In this document: in pieces, positions 34,504 through 42,248 of the stretch
Numbering within the stretch: position 1 is the stretch's first letter
How the letters are laid out: the number at the start of each line of letters is the position of its first letter
Source: Chitinophaga alhagiae
Lineage (GTDB): Bacteria; Bacteroidota; Bacteroidia; Chitinophagales; Chitinophagaceae
NCBI RefSeq assembly: GCF_003568665.1
Contig: NZ_QXMH01000005.1
Span: 124,001 to 188,000 of the forward strand
Reading direction: 5' to 3'
Length of the DNA: 64,000 bases
The notes under the pieces: model-generated
Told to the model about the DNA's origin: nothing
Databases searched by the model: none
Seen by the model: only the letters and a program-made list of their open reading frames with translations
Made by a program: the position numbers and the translations under genes

Positions 34504-35136
34504 ATGGAAGCCATAAAAATAATGGTCTGTGACGACCATCCGTTGATCAACGAAGGATTGCAGAAGATGATTGCCAATATAGACAACATGGCAATTGTAG
34601 GTGCCGCGCAGAACATCTCGGAACTATTTGCTCAATTGGAAAAGCAGGATGCGGATATTGTGTTGCTGGATGTGAACCTGCCGGATGGGGACGGATCAGA
34701 TGTCTGCGCCGCCATCAAGAGACAGTTCCCGTTAATAAAAGTATTGGCCATCAGCTCACGGGACGACCGGAGCACCCTGGTTAGAATGGTCAGCAACGGA
34801 GCTTCTGGTTACCTGCTAAAAAACGCTTCGGTAGATGAGATTGAGCGGGCCATCAACCTGGTTTACAGCGGCGGCACGTATTACAGCCGGGAAATGCAGC
34901 AATTGGTTGCCTCTGTACTCGGTGATACTCTGCGGGGGGAGCAGCCTCTTGTAACCCGCCGGGAAAAAGACATACTGCGCTGTCTAAAAGATGGATTAAG
35001 TACGCAGCAGATTGCCGAAAACCTGTTCATATCCTCCCGGACGGTTGAGACCCATCGGAAAAACCTGCTGGCTAAATTCAATGTGAATAAAACGATAAAT
35101 CTGATTGAGAAGGCGAGGGAAATGGGGTTGATTTAG
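34504..35136 (+). CDS. NarL/FixJ-family response regulator
   Basis: The protein has 210 residues. The receiver domain is at about 5-120 with phosphorylated Asp56 (IVLLDVNLPDGDG), acidic pair DDHP and K in the LLKNAS segment. The LuxR-type HTH is at about 148-205 (VTRREKDILRCLKDGLSTQQ then SSRTVETHRKNLL). It follows the kinase gene directly and is the cognate regulator. The IS remnant begins within a few bases after its stop. Confidence 0.95.
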   Translation: MEAIKIMVCDDHPLINEGLQKMIANIDNMAIVGAAQNISELFAQLEKQDADIVLLDVNLPDGDGSDVCAAIKRQFPLIKVLAISSRDDRSTLVRMVSNGASGYLLKNASVDEIERAINLVYSGGTYYSREMQQLVASVLGDTLRGEQPLVTRREKDILRCLKDGLSTQQIAENLFISSRTVETHRKNLLAKFNVNKTINLIEKAREMGLI

Positions 35137-35140
35137 TTAG

Positions 35141-35515
35141 GTTGTGATAGTGTTCCGATTTGATCTAACAGTCGGGTCGAAATATTGAGTAGCCAGCGGT
35201 ATATTTTCCAGTTGATTTTCCTTTGCCCAAAATAAGGTTTCCTCAAAAGTCTGGAAAGGCGTTCTGCGGAAGCAGTATTTATCTGTGTGTCCGGTTATGG
35301 TTATAGTCATAAAGCCAGACGTCAAGGTCTTGCTGCATATCTTCCAGGGTATAGTAGATTTTCTTCCGGAAGGCAATGGCATAAAACTCATCCTGAACAG
35401 TCCGGTTAAACCGCTCGAAAATTCCGTTGGTCTGAAGGCTTCTCGCTTTGGTCTTGCTGTAATCTATGTCTTCCAAGGCCAGGTAGAGCTGGTATTCATG
35501 GTACTCCCTGGCAGA
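35141..35515 (-). pseudogene. IS481-type transposase, C-terminal remnant with frameshift
   Basis: Leftward reading gives the C-terminal part of a DDE integrase-core transposase: EYHEYQLYLALEDID, then SLQTNGIFERFNRTVQDEF with the catalytic Glu region, and LDVWLYDYNHNRTHR. The frame then stops, and the rest (KYCFRRTPFQTFEETLFWAKE) continues in another frame near 35280-35300. The N-terminal catalytic part is missing: homology stops abruptly at about 35505-35515, where the neighbouring open frame ends. TGTGATAGTGTTCCG at 35143-35157 could be the surviving terminal repeat. Confidence 0.75.
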
Positions 35516-35517
35516 AG

Positions 35518-36504
35518 TTACTTTACTTGGTCTCTCGCTGTCATTATAAACCCCTGCCACATAATTTTCTTTCTCTGTTTTCTTTCTTTCAAGTCATCGA
35601 TAACTCCTTTTACTGTAGAGATGTATGGTATAATCACATCTGCTGCGGCACCGATTATTGTCTTCGTTATACTCTTGAAAGTTGATTTAGGATCAAGATA
35701 TTTTAGAAAATATCTTTTTTGGGCTTCTGCTAAAACATTTTCAACCTCATTTTTCGTATCACGTAATTCCTTTGGGTCATGATTTAGCTTTAAACCAGAC
35801 ACCCACTCCCTATAACTCTTGAGGTAACTATTTTCTCGAACTTGCTCCACGCACCCATGATATGGCCCAAAATTAGTCAAATAGCCAGGAATATTTTCAA
35901 TAACGAGTAACTCAGTTAGCCTAGACTGAGATAATATCGAGCTTGGACTGTCAAGATATGTTTGAGTGAATGAATTGGTTATTAGTTCTATGTCTTTTCT
36001 TTTGTATTGCGTTTTCAAAATTTCTACTGTGGCTAAATCAAATAAAATATTGTGGGGGATCATTGAATTTCCGGAGTAGTGCTTTCCCCCCACTTGGAGA
36101 GAATGCGTGTGATTGTCGGGCGCTGCTTCCCAGTGAATTCCAACTCTTGAAACAACATCTCGGTAAATTCTGAAATTTTCGTGCAAGTTAAATTCTCGTG
36201 TCTCGGTGCCAATTTCTCCCCCTAACTCATTCCAGATTCTGTCAATATTGATTGCATCGAGTTTTGTTAGGTCAAAAGAATCATCAAGAAAATCGTCAAG
36301 AAATTTAACGTAAGGAAGATTTCGCATGTTCTGCGGGCAAAGGCTTCTACAAAAAAACCAGATTTCGTCAAAGAGTAGAATTGTTCCGAAGCCGCTATCT
36401 AAAATAGGATTTGGTGAGTCCGATGTATCATTATGGGTTTTGTCAACTTGGATCTTATAATCATAAAAAATAGGCGAGGAAAGTCCGTAATATGCTATTC
36501 TCAT
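35518..36504 (-). CDS. Unrecognised protein in an AT-rich island
   Basis: The protein has 328 residues and no signal peptide. I do not recognise a family. The N-terminal part contains ILLFDEIWFFCRSLCPQNMR and LPYVKFLDDFLDD. The middle holds LITNSFTQTYLDSPSSILSQ. The C-terminal part is helical and basic (LKERKQRKK). Base composition and codon use are clearly AT-richer than the flanking genes, indicating acquisition. Its C-terminus runs into the IS remnant, so the last 10-15 residues may be altered. It is followed upstream by another AT-rich gene in the same direction, 333 bp away. Confidence 0.6.
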   Translation of the reverse strand: MRIAYYGLSSPIFYDYKIQVDKTHNDTSDSPNPILDSGFGTILLFDEIWFFCRSLCPQNMRNLPYVKFLDDFLDDSFDLTKLDAINIDRIWNELGGEIGTETREFNLHENFRIYRDVVSRVGIHWEAAPDNHTHSLQVGGKHYSGNSMIPHNILFDLATVEILKTQYKRKDIELITNSFTQTYLDSPSSILSQSRLTELLVIENIPGYLTNFGPYHGCVEQVRENSYLKSYREWVSGLKLNHDPKELRDTKNEVENVLAEAQKRYFLKYLDPKSTFKSITKTIIGAAADVIIPYISTVKGVIDDLKERKQRKKIMWQGFIMTARDQVK

Positions 36505-36837
36505 TGTAGTTAGTTACAATTTCGACTAAGGTTGAAGCATTGGCGAGGTGGCGATATCCTTTGTTCCGTACACCTGTAACCGCTGCTGACTAAAGACACA
36601 AAAAGGTTATTGTTTATTCTATAGATCGGTATTATTTGTCGGCCGAAACTGAAGCCGAACGGCCTGCCACATTTTCCATACAATATTAACTGTTCGCCCT
36701 ATTCCTACCGCAGATATTGTATCGCCAATGTTTGGGCTACAATGTAATAAATTTTCTACCACTTTCGCTCGTTCGCAAGCTGATTGTTATCCGTCAGCAA
36801 ACCTTGCGGCAAACCTCTTGCTAGCTGCCTTCTTTTG
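36505..36837. other. Gene-free AT-rich gap of about 330 bp
   Basis: No open frame with protein-like character is seen. A 60-codon frame at 36728-36910 overlaps the neighbouring gene and is low in confidence. The stretch presumably holds the promoter of the leftward gene starting at 36504, but no clear TAnnTTTG element is visible next to it. Confidence 0.5.
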
Positions 36838-37776
36838 TCAATTCACATTTAGAGCCGTTATGAACAAAATTGAATCCTCCGCTCTCTTTTTAAGCTTTAG
36901 TAATTGTTGAACTGTAAAAGTTCCCGCACTCCCGTGGGTTCCATCATTTAAGGTTCTAAATAAAGTTAAGATGTCGTCAATGTCCGCATCAACAAATGCA
37001 ACCATCGGCTGGCTAGCTATTGATTGAGCCGATAATATATATTTTATTTTTTCTCTTCTTGAAGGTCTTCCTTCATGCATTGTACAATTCGGAAACGATT
37101 GTAGCACTTTTTCGTCGGGGGCTTTTATATTTAAAAGTTGAATAAATACCTCTCTTACGCTTGTACAAAAGTGTCTAGCTGCGTCTGGGTTTTTAGGATT
37201 TAAGGAATAAATAGCACCTTCCCATCTTTTGCCAAGCTCGGTCGATAGATTATATAATTTTTGTTCAACTTCAGTAAGCTGTAAAGTTTGAGGTTCCAAA
37301 TAATCGCCTTGGTCTGTTCCTGAAAGAGAGTTGTAGAGTTGAACACTGTTATTAGTTTCCTGAATTGGATAATCAACTAATAAATGTGAATTTTCAACAT
37401 TCTGTGAATTATTATAATTATCTAATTCTACATATCGGTTTTCTAAATTTTGAACAGAAGTTCGATAAACATATGTTGTCGTATGTGTTGTAATGAGCCC
37501 TGATTGATTAAATTTCTGAATTGCCTTTGCTAAGTTCTGCCGTTGAGTGTTATTAAACTGCTGTACTCGGCTATTGTAATTCTGAATTCTTCTTTTCTCG
37601 TCCTCATAAGCCTTTTTAACATCACGATTATATTGGTCAATATTTCTATTAACTTGGTCATTGTGTCTTTTTACGTCACGATTATACCGATCAACATTTC
37701 TTCTGACTTGGTCATTATGCTGTTTTGCCTTTCTATTATATTCGTCAATTTTACGTTTGTATTCTTGAGGAGTCAT
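36838..37776 (-). CDS. Coiled-coil protein with an R-x6-H (HEPN-like) C-terminal domain, unrecognised
   Basis: The protein has 312 residues from the ATG at 37776 (MTPQEYKRKIDEYNRK); 17 further codons are open upstream. Residues about 5-75 are a charged coiled coil with an 18-residue repeat (HNDQVRRNVDRYNRDVKR, then HNDQVNRNIDQYNRDVKK), also visible as 54-bp DNA repeats. The C-terminal domain (about 180-312) contains WEGAIYSLNPKNPDAARHF and SVREVF, and R274-x6-H281 in RTLNDGTHGSAG. The R-x4-6-H spacing is that of HEPN RNases. The pattern also recalls predicted pPIWI-associated nucleases, from memory. The gene is AT-rich and probably acquired. Confidence 0.6.
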   Translation of the reverse strand: MTPQEYKRKIDEYNRKAKQHNDQVRRNVDRYNRDVKRHNDQVNRNIDQYNRDVKKAYEDEKRRIQNYNSRVQQFNNTQRQNLAKAIQKFNQSGLITTHTTTYVYRTSVQNLENRYVELDNYNNSQNVENSHLLVDYPIQETNNSVQLYNSLSGTDQGDYLEPQTLQLTEVEQKLYNLSTELGKRWEGAIYSLNPKNPDAARHFCTSVREVFIQLLNIKAPDEKVLQSFPNCTMHEGRPSRREKIKYILSAQSIASQPMVAFVDADIDDILTLFRTLNDGTHGSAGTFTVQQLLKLKKRAEDSILFITALNVN

Positions 37777-37995
37777 GGCAAAAAAAATTGAGTAATCAAA
37801 TTTTCTAAAAAATATCAGTGTTAGCAAATTTTAATCTCTAATATTAGTGAGGTGTGGATCAGATGGCAGTTCCCTCAAATATACGTAATAAACTATAATA
37901 TATGAGGATGCAATAAGATTTTGCGTGGCTAACTATGCGGGTATGTCACACTAGTCATTCCCTCTCGGCGAAATCATATCTTGTCAACACCGTAA

Positions 37996-38018
37996 ACAAT
38001 AGCATTTTATGCTATTGT
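37996..38018. terminator. Perfect 10-bp hairpin downstream of the XRE gene
   Basis: ACAATAGCAT at 37996-38005 and ATGCTATTGT at 38009-38018 flank a TTT loop. It lies 50 bp beyond the stop of the leftward XRE gene. There is no strong T-run, so it may be a weak terminator or a protein-binding site. Confidence 0.4.
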
Positions 38019-38068
38019 ATTAATGACCAAACTAAAAATATCGCCGCGCATTTGAAGTAAAAATATCT

Positions 38069-38287
38069 CTATCCCACCAACTTCCCCACCTTCACCTCCA
38101 ACCCCTCCGCCAGCCGCACCAACGTAGTAATCCAGATATTCTTCTTCCCGTTCTCAATTTTAGAGATCACCGTACCGCGAATACCAGTAAGGTTTTCAAG
38201 CTCCGCAATAGTGATACCCTTCTTTTTCCTTGCCAGCTTCACCCGCTCGCCAAGCTCTTTCAGGAAGTCTTCATTACTTTTCATCAT
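38069..38287 (-). CDS. XRE-family HTH transcriptional regulator
   Basis: The protein has 72 residues, a single Cro/CI-type helix-turn-helix at about 12-70 (RVKLARKKKGITIAELENLT, then SKIENGKKNIWITTLVRLAEGLEV). The start could also be the second Met. It is divergent from the 91-residue protein gene and shares a palindromic site with it, so it probably represses both. Short HTH-only proteins of this type are common as antitoxins or autoregulators. Confidence 0.85.
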   Translation of the reverse strand: MMKSNEDFLKELGERVKLARKKKGITIAELENLTGIRGTVISKIENGKKNIWITTLVRLAEGLEVKVGKLVG

Positions 38288-38331
38288 GCTATCAAAAAAT
38301 GGATAAAAAAAGTTAACCGATCAATTCATAA

Positions 38332-38348
38332 TACTAAATAATTTAGTA
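38332..38348. promoter_or_regulatory. 17-bp perfect palindrome, probable XRE operator
   Basis: TACTAAATAATTTAGTA is perfectly symmetric around the base at 38340. It sits in the divergent region between the XRE gene (start 38287) and the 91-residue gene (start 38380). The location and symmetry suit autoregulation by the XRE protein. Confidence 0.6.
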
Positions 38349-38379
38349 CCTTCATACAGTACTCAAAAACACCAACCAT

Positions 38380-38655
38380 ATGTTTAATGCTAACCCTAAA
38401 ACTAACGATTTTTTAAACACCCCCGCGGTGCAGGAACTCCTCTCCTCCTACGCATCCCCCGATGAAGCAAACCTACGCTCCTGGGAACTTTTGCTCGCCG
38501 CCATGGGCAGTTCTCACGCGGATGTATGGAGCAAGGAAGAAAGAGCCGGCATGATGTTCCATGTGGAGCTGCTACAAAACCTCGTGAAAGAGGTCTACCG
38601 CATTGCCAACCAAACTTCCACCAGGGTCAACACACGTGAATACAGCTTTGTTTGA
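38380..38655 (+). CDS. Small unrecognised protein divergent from the XRE regulator
   Basis: The protein has 91 residues, probably cytoplasmic and helical (NTPAVQELLSSYASPDEANL, LRSWELLLAAMGSSHADVW, FHVELLQNLVKEVYRIA). I recognise no family. It lies 32 bp downstream of the palindromic operator. Its stop is 6 bp from the convergent Crp-like gene's stop. Control by the XRE protein is inferred. Confidence 0.6.
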   Translation: MFNANPKTNDFLNTPAVQELLSSYASPDEANLRSWELLLAAMGSSHADVWSKEERAGMMFHVELLQNLVKEVYRIANQTSTRVNTREYSFV

Positions 38656-38661
38656 GCCCCG

Positions 38662-39234
38662 CTACTGCGTTTTTCGAAGCATCTCTTCCCTGATCAGCTT
38701 CAAAGTATTTTCCTTCATCTCGAGATATAATGCCAGGTGATGATCATCCGCCCGGTGAAATATCTGCGGATACTGGGCTAACATATACTCACGGCGTTTT
38801 TTGGGAGACATAGTGACGATATATTGTTTATCGTCATAGTGTACACAGTAACGTTCCATATAGAGCCTGCGCACTGTTTCCAGTGACGGGTGAAGGCCGC
38901 TCATCTCTATCAGCATGGCTCTGTCCATAGTCAGGCAGCGTGTATTTTCCAGCGCTATAATGTTGTGCGCTTTTTTAAGCAGGCGGAATAGTTGTCTGCC
39001 GGAGACAAATATATCGCCCTCCAGCATGAAATGGCGTACTGATTCCCTTTCATCCACCCTATACTTTATGACTACCATGCCTTGTGTGATATAATACACT
39101 TTCTCAGGGGCATCGTCATATGCCAGCACAGGGTTGCCTTTCTTGAATGTGCATAGCTGCGCAGCGGATTTGATCTCTTTCATAACGTCATCCGACAACT
39201 GCTGCCCAAGGCGCTCCAAGCCGGAAAATAGCAT
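38662..39234 (-). CDS. Crp/Fnr-family transcriptional regulator
   Basis: The protein has 190 residues from the ATG at 39234 (MLFSGLERLGQQLSDD); a TTG at 39270 would add 12 residues. The cyclic-nucleotide-binding fold is at about 15-115 (CTFKKGNPVLAYDDAPEKVYY). The C-terminal HTH is at about 150-190 (KKRREYMLAQYPQIFHRADD followed by YLEMKENTLKLIREEML). It matches the Bacteroidota Crp subfamily that lacks clear cAMP contacts, so the ligand is unknown. Confidence 0.85.
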   Translation of the reverse strand: MLFSGLERLGQQLSDDVMKEIKSAAQLCTFKKGNPVLAYDDAPEKVYYITQGMVVIKYRVDERESVRHFMLEGDIFVSGRQLFRLLKKAHNIIALENTRCLTMDRAMLIEMSGLHPSLETVRRLYMERYCVHYDDKQYIVTMSPKKRREYMLAQYPQIFHRADDHHLALYLEMKENTLKLIREEMLRKTQ

Positions 39235-39270
39235 ATCAAAATCTTGTTTCTGGGGATTCACGGAATGCAA

Positions 39271-39862
39271 ATTTGTTTGTGAGTAATGGGTGATATAGCT
39301 GAATCGGAAGTAGGCCGAATTTAAGTTTTTTTTGAGAATGACAAAGAAACTATCTCGCTAAAAAGTACCCCCGAACTGGAAGCCGATGGTTAAAGTGGCC
39401 GGCTGGTCATTACCGGACCACACTGGTATGGGAAATGGAACAGAAATGACTGTCCTGAACAGGATTTACTTTTGAGACAACTATTTCGATACAGCCAATA
39501 CGATCAAAAGTAGGCAGACCTATACTTGAGGCCTATCGTACCTATACTAGACAATTGCATCACCGAGTCAACATAAAGGGAATAGCGAAGGGTAAGCGAA
39601 GGGAAAGCGAACGGTAGGTGGACTTGATGCGGAAATGCCCTGCATTTGGTGCAGCGATGATCTGGGGATGCCGTTCTGGGCTAACACCAGCAAAAAATGG
39701 GTGCCTGGATACGTTCAACATATCACGGGTAAGACAAAAAACTGCTTGGAACAGTGCTTTCAGGGCGTTTTAAGGGCGAAAAAGTGAGGTGAGGGCATAG
39801 AGGGGCGTTCAGCGGGGCTATGAAGACGGTAAAGGGCGAAAAAAAGAGATGCAAAACAATCG
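39271..39862. other. Gene-free stretch with short repeats
   Basis: No supported gene is visible in about 590 bp. It contains an 11-bp repeat, AGCGAAGGGTA, in three tandem imperfect copies at 39584-39616. AAGGGCGAAAAA-like motifs follow at about 39770-39845. The stretch separates the Crp-like gene from the leftward gene ending at 39863. Confidence 0.6.
39584..39616. repeat. Three tandem 11-bp repeats
   Basis: The units AGCGAAGGGTA, AGCGAAGGGAA and AGCGAACGGTA follow without gaps. A partial GGGAAT unit precedes them. The 11-bp period is close to one DNA turn. Confidence 0.7.
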
Positions 39863-40681
39863 CTATTCCCGTTGCGGATGGTGAATCACCAATCCTGACA
39901 TTACTGGCAGCTCCATGCGCGGTTGCCGCTGAGAGTTGTAAGGAACCTGCTCTTCCCGTACCTCCACCGCAGCCTCCGGCTGCAGCACGGCAATGATCTG
40001 CGCCGCCATAAACTTCTGGTTGCCCATCAAATACCGGCGGCCATGCTCCACCTGCCAGCAGGTCACCTCCAATATCACGCAGGTCACCGTGTTCCGGTCA
40101 GCCGGTACCGTCAGCGAAAACGCCGCAGAAGGCTCATCCGCCTTCAGCATCACCATCTCTGACGCCGCAGCTTTGGCCGTAGCGAAACCCCGCTCCAAAC
40201 ATACAGCCACCGCCCTGAAGCCCACATGCGTGGCTCTGGGGTTAGCCAGATGCTTCCGGATAGCGGGAACGGATACTTCAATGCTACCGTCCGCATTGCG
40301 CACAGCAGCGGCCTGCACAGCCAATACCTTTCCAAGGTCTGCATGCGTAGTAAAACAGAAACGCTCCAGGCCACGGAAGTACCGCGGTATAAAACGTTTC
40401 TGCCGGTGCAGGTCATCTTGCCGCAATACGCCCAGCAGGCTGCTGTTCAGCCTGTTGATCATCTTATTTTCCGACTTTACGTGCAGCAGCCCGTGCAGAG
40501 CGTGGCGCATGGTAGCGCCCAGGCGGCTGGCCTTCCCGAAATGACGGCTGCTCACCTTGCTGTGCGGACTTTGCCTTACTTCCTCCGGCGCGCTGCGCAG
40601 GTAATACTTCTTGCCCACCCGGTAACCGATGAGGTTCCCCACCTTCCCGGTAAATTTTAACAAACTTGCTTGCGTTGCCAT
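39863..40681 (-). CDS. DUF6266-like protein of unknown function
   Basis: The protein has 272 residues from the ATG at 40681 (MATQASLLKFTGKVGNLIGY). Thirty-one further codons are open upstream without features. The N-terminal block, with GKVGNLIGYRVGKKYYLRSAP then a Ser/Thr-rich SKVSSRHFGKASRLG, resembles Bacteroidota DUF6266 proteins. The body is beta-rich (VCLERGFATAKAAASEMVML, FSLTVPADRNTVTCVILEVT). No signal peptide is seen. Function unknown. It sits alone beside the repeat-rich stretch. Confidence 0.6.
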   Translation of the reverse strand: MATQASLLKFTGKVGNLIGYRVGKKYYLRSAPEEVRQSPHSKVSSRHFGKASRLGATMRHALHGLLHVKSENKMINRLNSSLLGVLRQDDLHRQKRFIPRYFRGLERFCFTTHADLGKVLAVQAAAVRNADGSIEVSVPAIRKHLANPRATHVGFRAVAVCLERGFATAKAAASEMVMLKADEPSAAFSLTVPADRNTVTCVILEVTCWQVEHGRRYLMGNQKFMAAQIIAVLQPEAAVEVREEQVPYNSQRQPRMELPVMSGLVIHHPQRE

Positions 40682-41012
40682 AACATGTTTTTTATTGAAT
40701 GTAAGGGATTTGGCAGCGCCGGGCGGTGAGGGGCATTCAATAGATTCTAACAGGCGGACGATGGGCGTTAGCAATTTTCCAAGAGCAACTAGGTTGGGAT
40801 TAGATATTGACGAAGAGGAAAGCCCGCAAGGATGGAAGTTATCGAAAAATGGCGTTTTGAAAGACAGAAATCGGGACTGTCCTTCCTTGGCCTTTCACAA
40901 ACCGGCAGTCCGCCCAGTAGTTCCTGTACAAACTACTTTCTTATTGGCTTCAGGCTCTTAAGGAGAGCACGGAACCCCACTATCGCAAACCTCATATTAG
41001 CGGCGAGTGCTT
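40682..41012. other. Gene-free gap of about 330 bp
   Basis: No supported gene is seen. A 71-codon rightward frame (40832-41047) has no family features and overlaps the DinB-like gene's end. No clear promoter or terminator was found. Confidence 0.45.
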
Positions 41013-41489
41013 TTATATTTTATTCCATTCCCAAATCCCATATTTAAGTTCGTTGGGTATTTTAAAACCGCAATTTTTTAATGTCAATAAAATATTGCCC
41101 CTATGATGTCCTTCGTGGGAAATAAAATAACCAAGCAAGGGAACAACACCCCGTTTAAAACCTTTTATTTCTCCATTCTTTTTAACGCCGTCCTCTAAAA
41201 TTTTACCAATAAGTTCTGCTGAAACTTGATGGCAGTCTTTAAGCATTGAAATTGTTTTGGGGTCCTTTTCCGTAATTGTTGTAAGGTCGGCAATCAATGA
41301 TTTATCATATTTCTCCAGTTTCCAAAATCTTACATTGTAAATGTGGGCAAGCTGGTGTCCGATAGTTCCACCGCCACGCTTTGAAGTAGTATAATTTAAT
41401 GCGTCTTCTGTCAGGGAATTGATGAGCATTAAATTAGTTCGGTGATTGATGAACCAGGTCTCTGTTATCTGCTTTTCAATTGTAGTCAT
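41013..41489 (-). CDS. DinB-like four-helix metal-binding protein
   Basis: The protein has 158 residues. Metal-site histidines are seen in GGTIGHQLAHIYNVRFWK (H45 and H49) and in the ISHEGHHRGNIL segment near 130-135, the DinB/YfiT pattern. Family members are thiol or metal-dependent enzymes of unclear substrate. It lies beside the AlkD-like gene in the same direction, 66 bp away, and may be linked to DNA or alkylation stress. Confidence 0.85.
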   Translation of the reverse strand: MTTIEKQITETWFINHRTNLMLINSLTEDALNYTTSKRGGGTIGHQLAHIYNVRFWKLEKYDKSLIADLTTITEKDPKTISMLKDCHQVSAELIGKILEDGVKKNGEIKGFKRGVVPLLGYFISHEGHHRGNILLTLKNCGFKIPNELKYGIWEWNKI

Positions 41490-41554
41490 TGAAGTTATTT
41501 TTCGGAAAGATTTTCTATATTATTTAGGATTTTCATGTTGCTGGTACCTCGACA

Positions 41555-42196
41555 TTATAAATTTCGTTTGTTACTCTCAATGGTAATAAACTCCGGCAAA
41601 TAATCAGGCGTACACCCCTTTGACACTTTGTCACCTTTATAAAGGCCTGTTTTCTCTCCAAGCGCAACACACCGGTTTCGGTACTGCTTTTCATAAACGC
41701 CAATCCAGCCCGCCGTGAAATTCATGGCCCATTGAACTTCCGGTTCTTCTTTGGCAATATGAGCCTCTATCTTTGCTAATAATTCCGGTGTATTGGCGGG
41801 CGGTGTTTGTCCTGTCCACCTTAAACGGGCCTGGTAATACCAGTATACCCGTCTTTGCAGAGCGGAACTACTATTTTCCCATGATTCAATCAGTGCAACT
41901 GCTTTTTTGTTTTTCGTGAGCTGGTTGGCCATGAACCAGTCCATTAACTGATTCCGCTCGTCAAACGGATGGGTATGCATATCCTTGTCAAGCGTATTAA
42001 CCAGGTCTTGCGAAACTTGCTTATGATCCATCATCAAGATCGCCAATAGCCTGGGGAGGAACTTGCCGGTTGACCATAATTCCATGGCCAGGCCGTGATC
42101 CGTTTTGATATCTTTAGCAATTTTCCTCAGGTCTCCAAGGTTAGTTTTGGTATTGATCTGATCCAGAATGGTTGCTGCCTTTGAAGAGAGTTTCAT
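41555..42196 (-). CDS. DNA alkylation repair protein (AlkD-like HEAT-repeat)
   Basis: The protein has 213 residues and is helical throughout. It has the Bacteroidota AlkD-like pattern: KTNLGDLRKIAKDIKTDHGLAMELW, RRVYWYYQARLRW and the C-terminal TPDYLPEFITIESNKR. AlkD-type glycosylases excise cationic alkylated bases. Catalytic residues cannot be assigned with certainty here. It is flanked by the DinB-like and helical-repeat genes. Confidence 0.7.
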   Translation of the reverse strand: MKLSSKAATILDQINTKTNLGDLRKIAKDIKTDHGLAMELWSTGKFLPRLLAILMMDHKQVSQDLVNTLDKDMHTHPFDERNQLMDWFMANQLTKNKKAVALIESWENSSSALQRRVYWYYQARLRWTGQTPPANTPELLAKIEAHIAKEEPEVQWAMNFTAGWIGVYEKQYRNRCVALGEKTGLYKGDKVSKGCTPDYLPEFITIESNKRNL

Positions 42197-42248
42197 GCCA
42201 ATATTTTGGTTTGTTCGAGTTTGAAATTTTGCAACATGCAGCCGGTTA

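Noticed and set aside
36728..36910. 60-codon rightward frame in the AT-rich island
   Set aside because: It overlaps the end of the leftward gene and has no recognisable features or start signals.
39584..39616. Possible CRISPR-like array
   Set aside because: The repeats are 11 bp, directly adjacent without spacers, and no cas gene is present.
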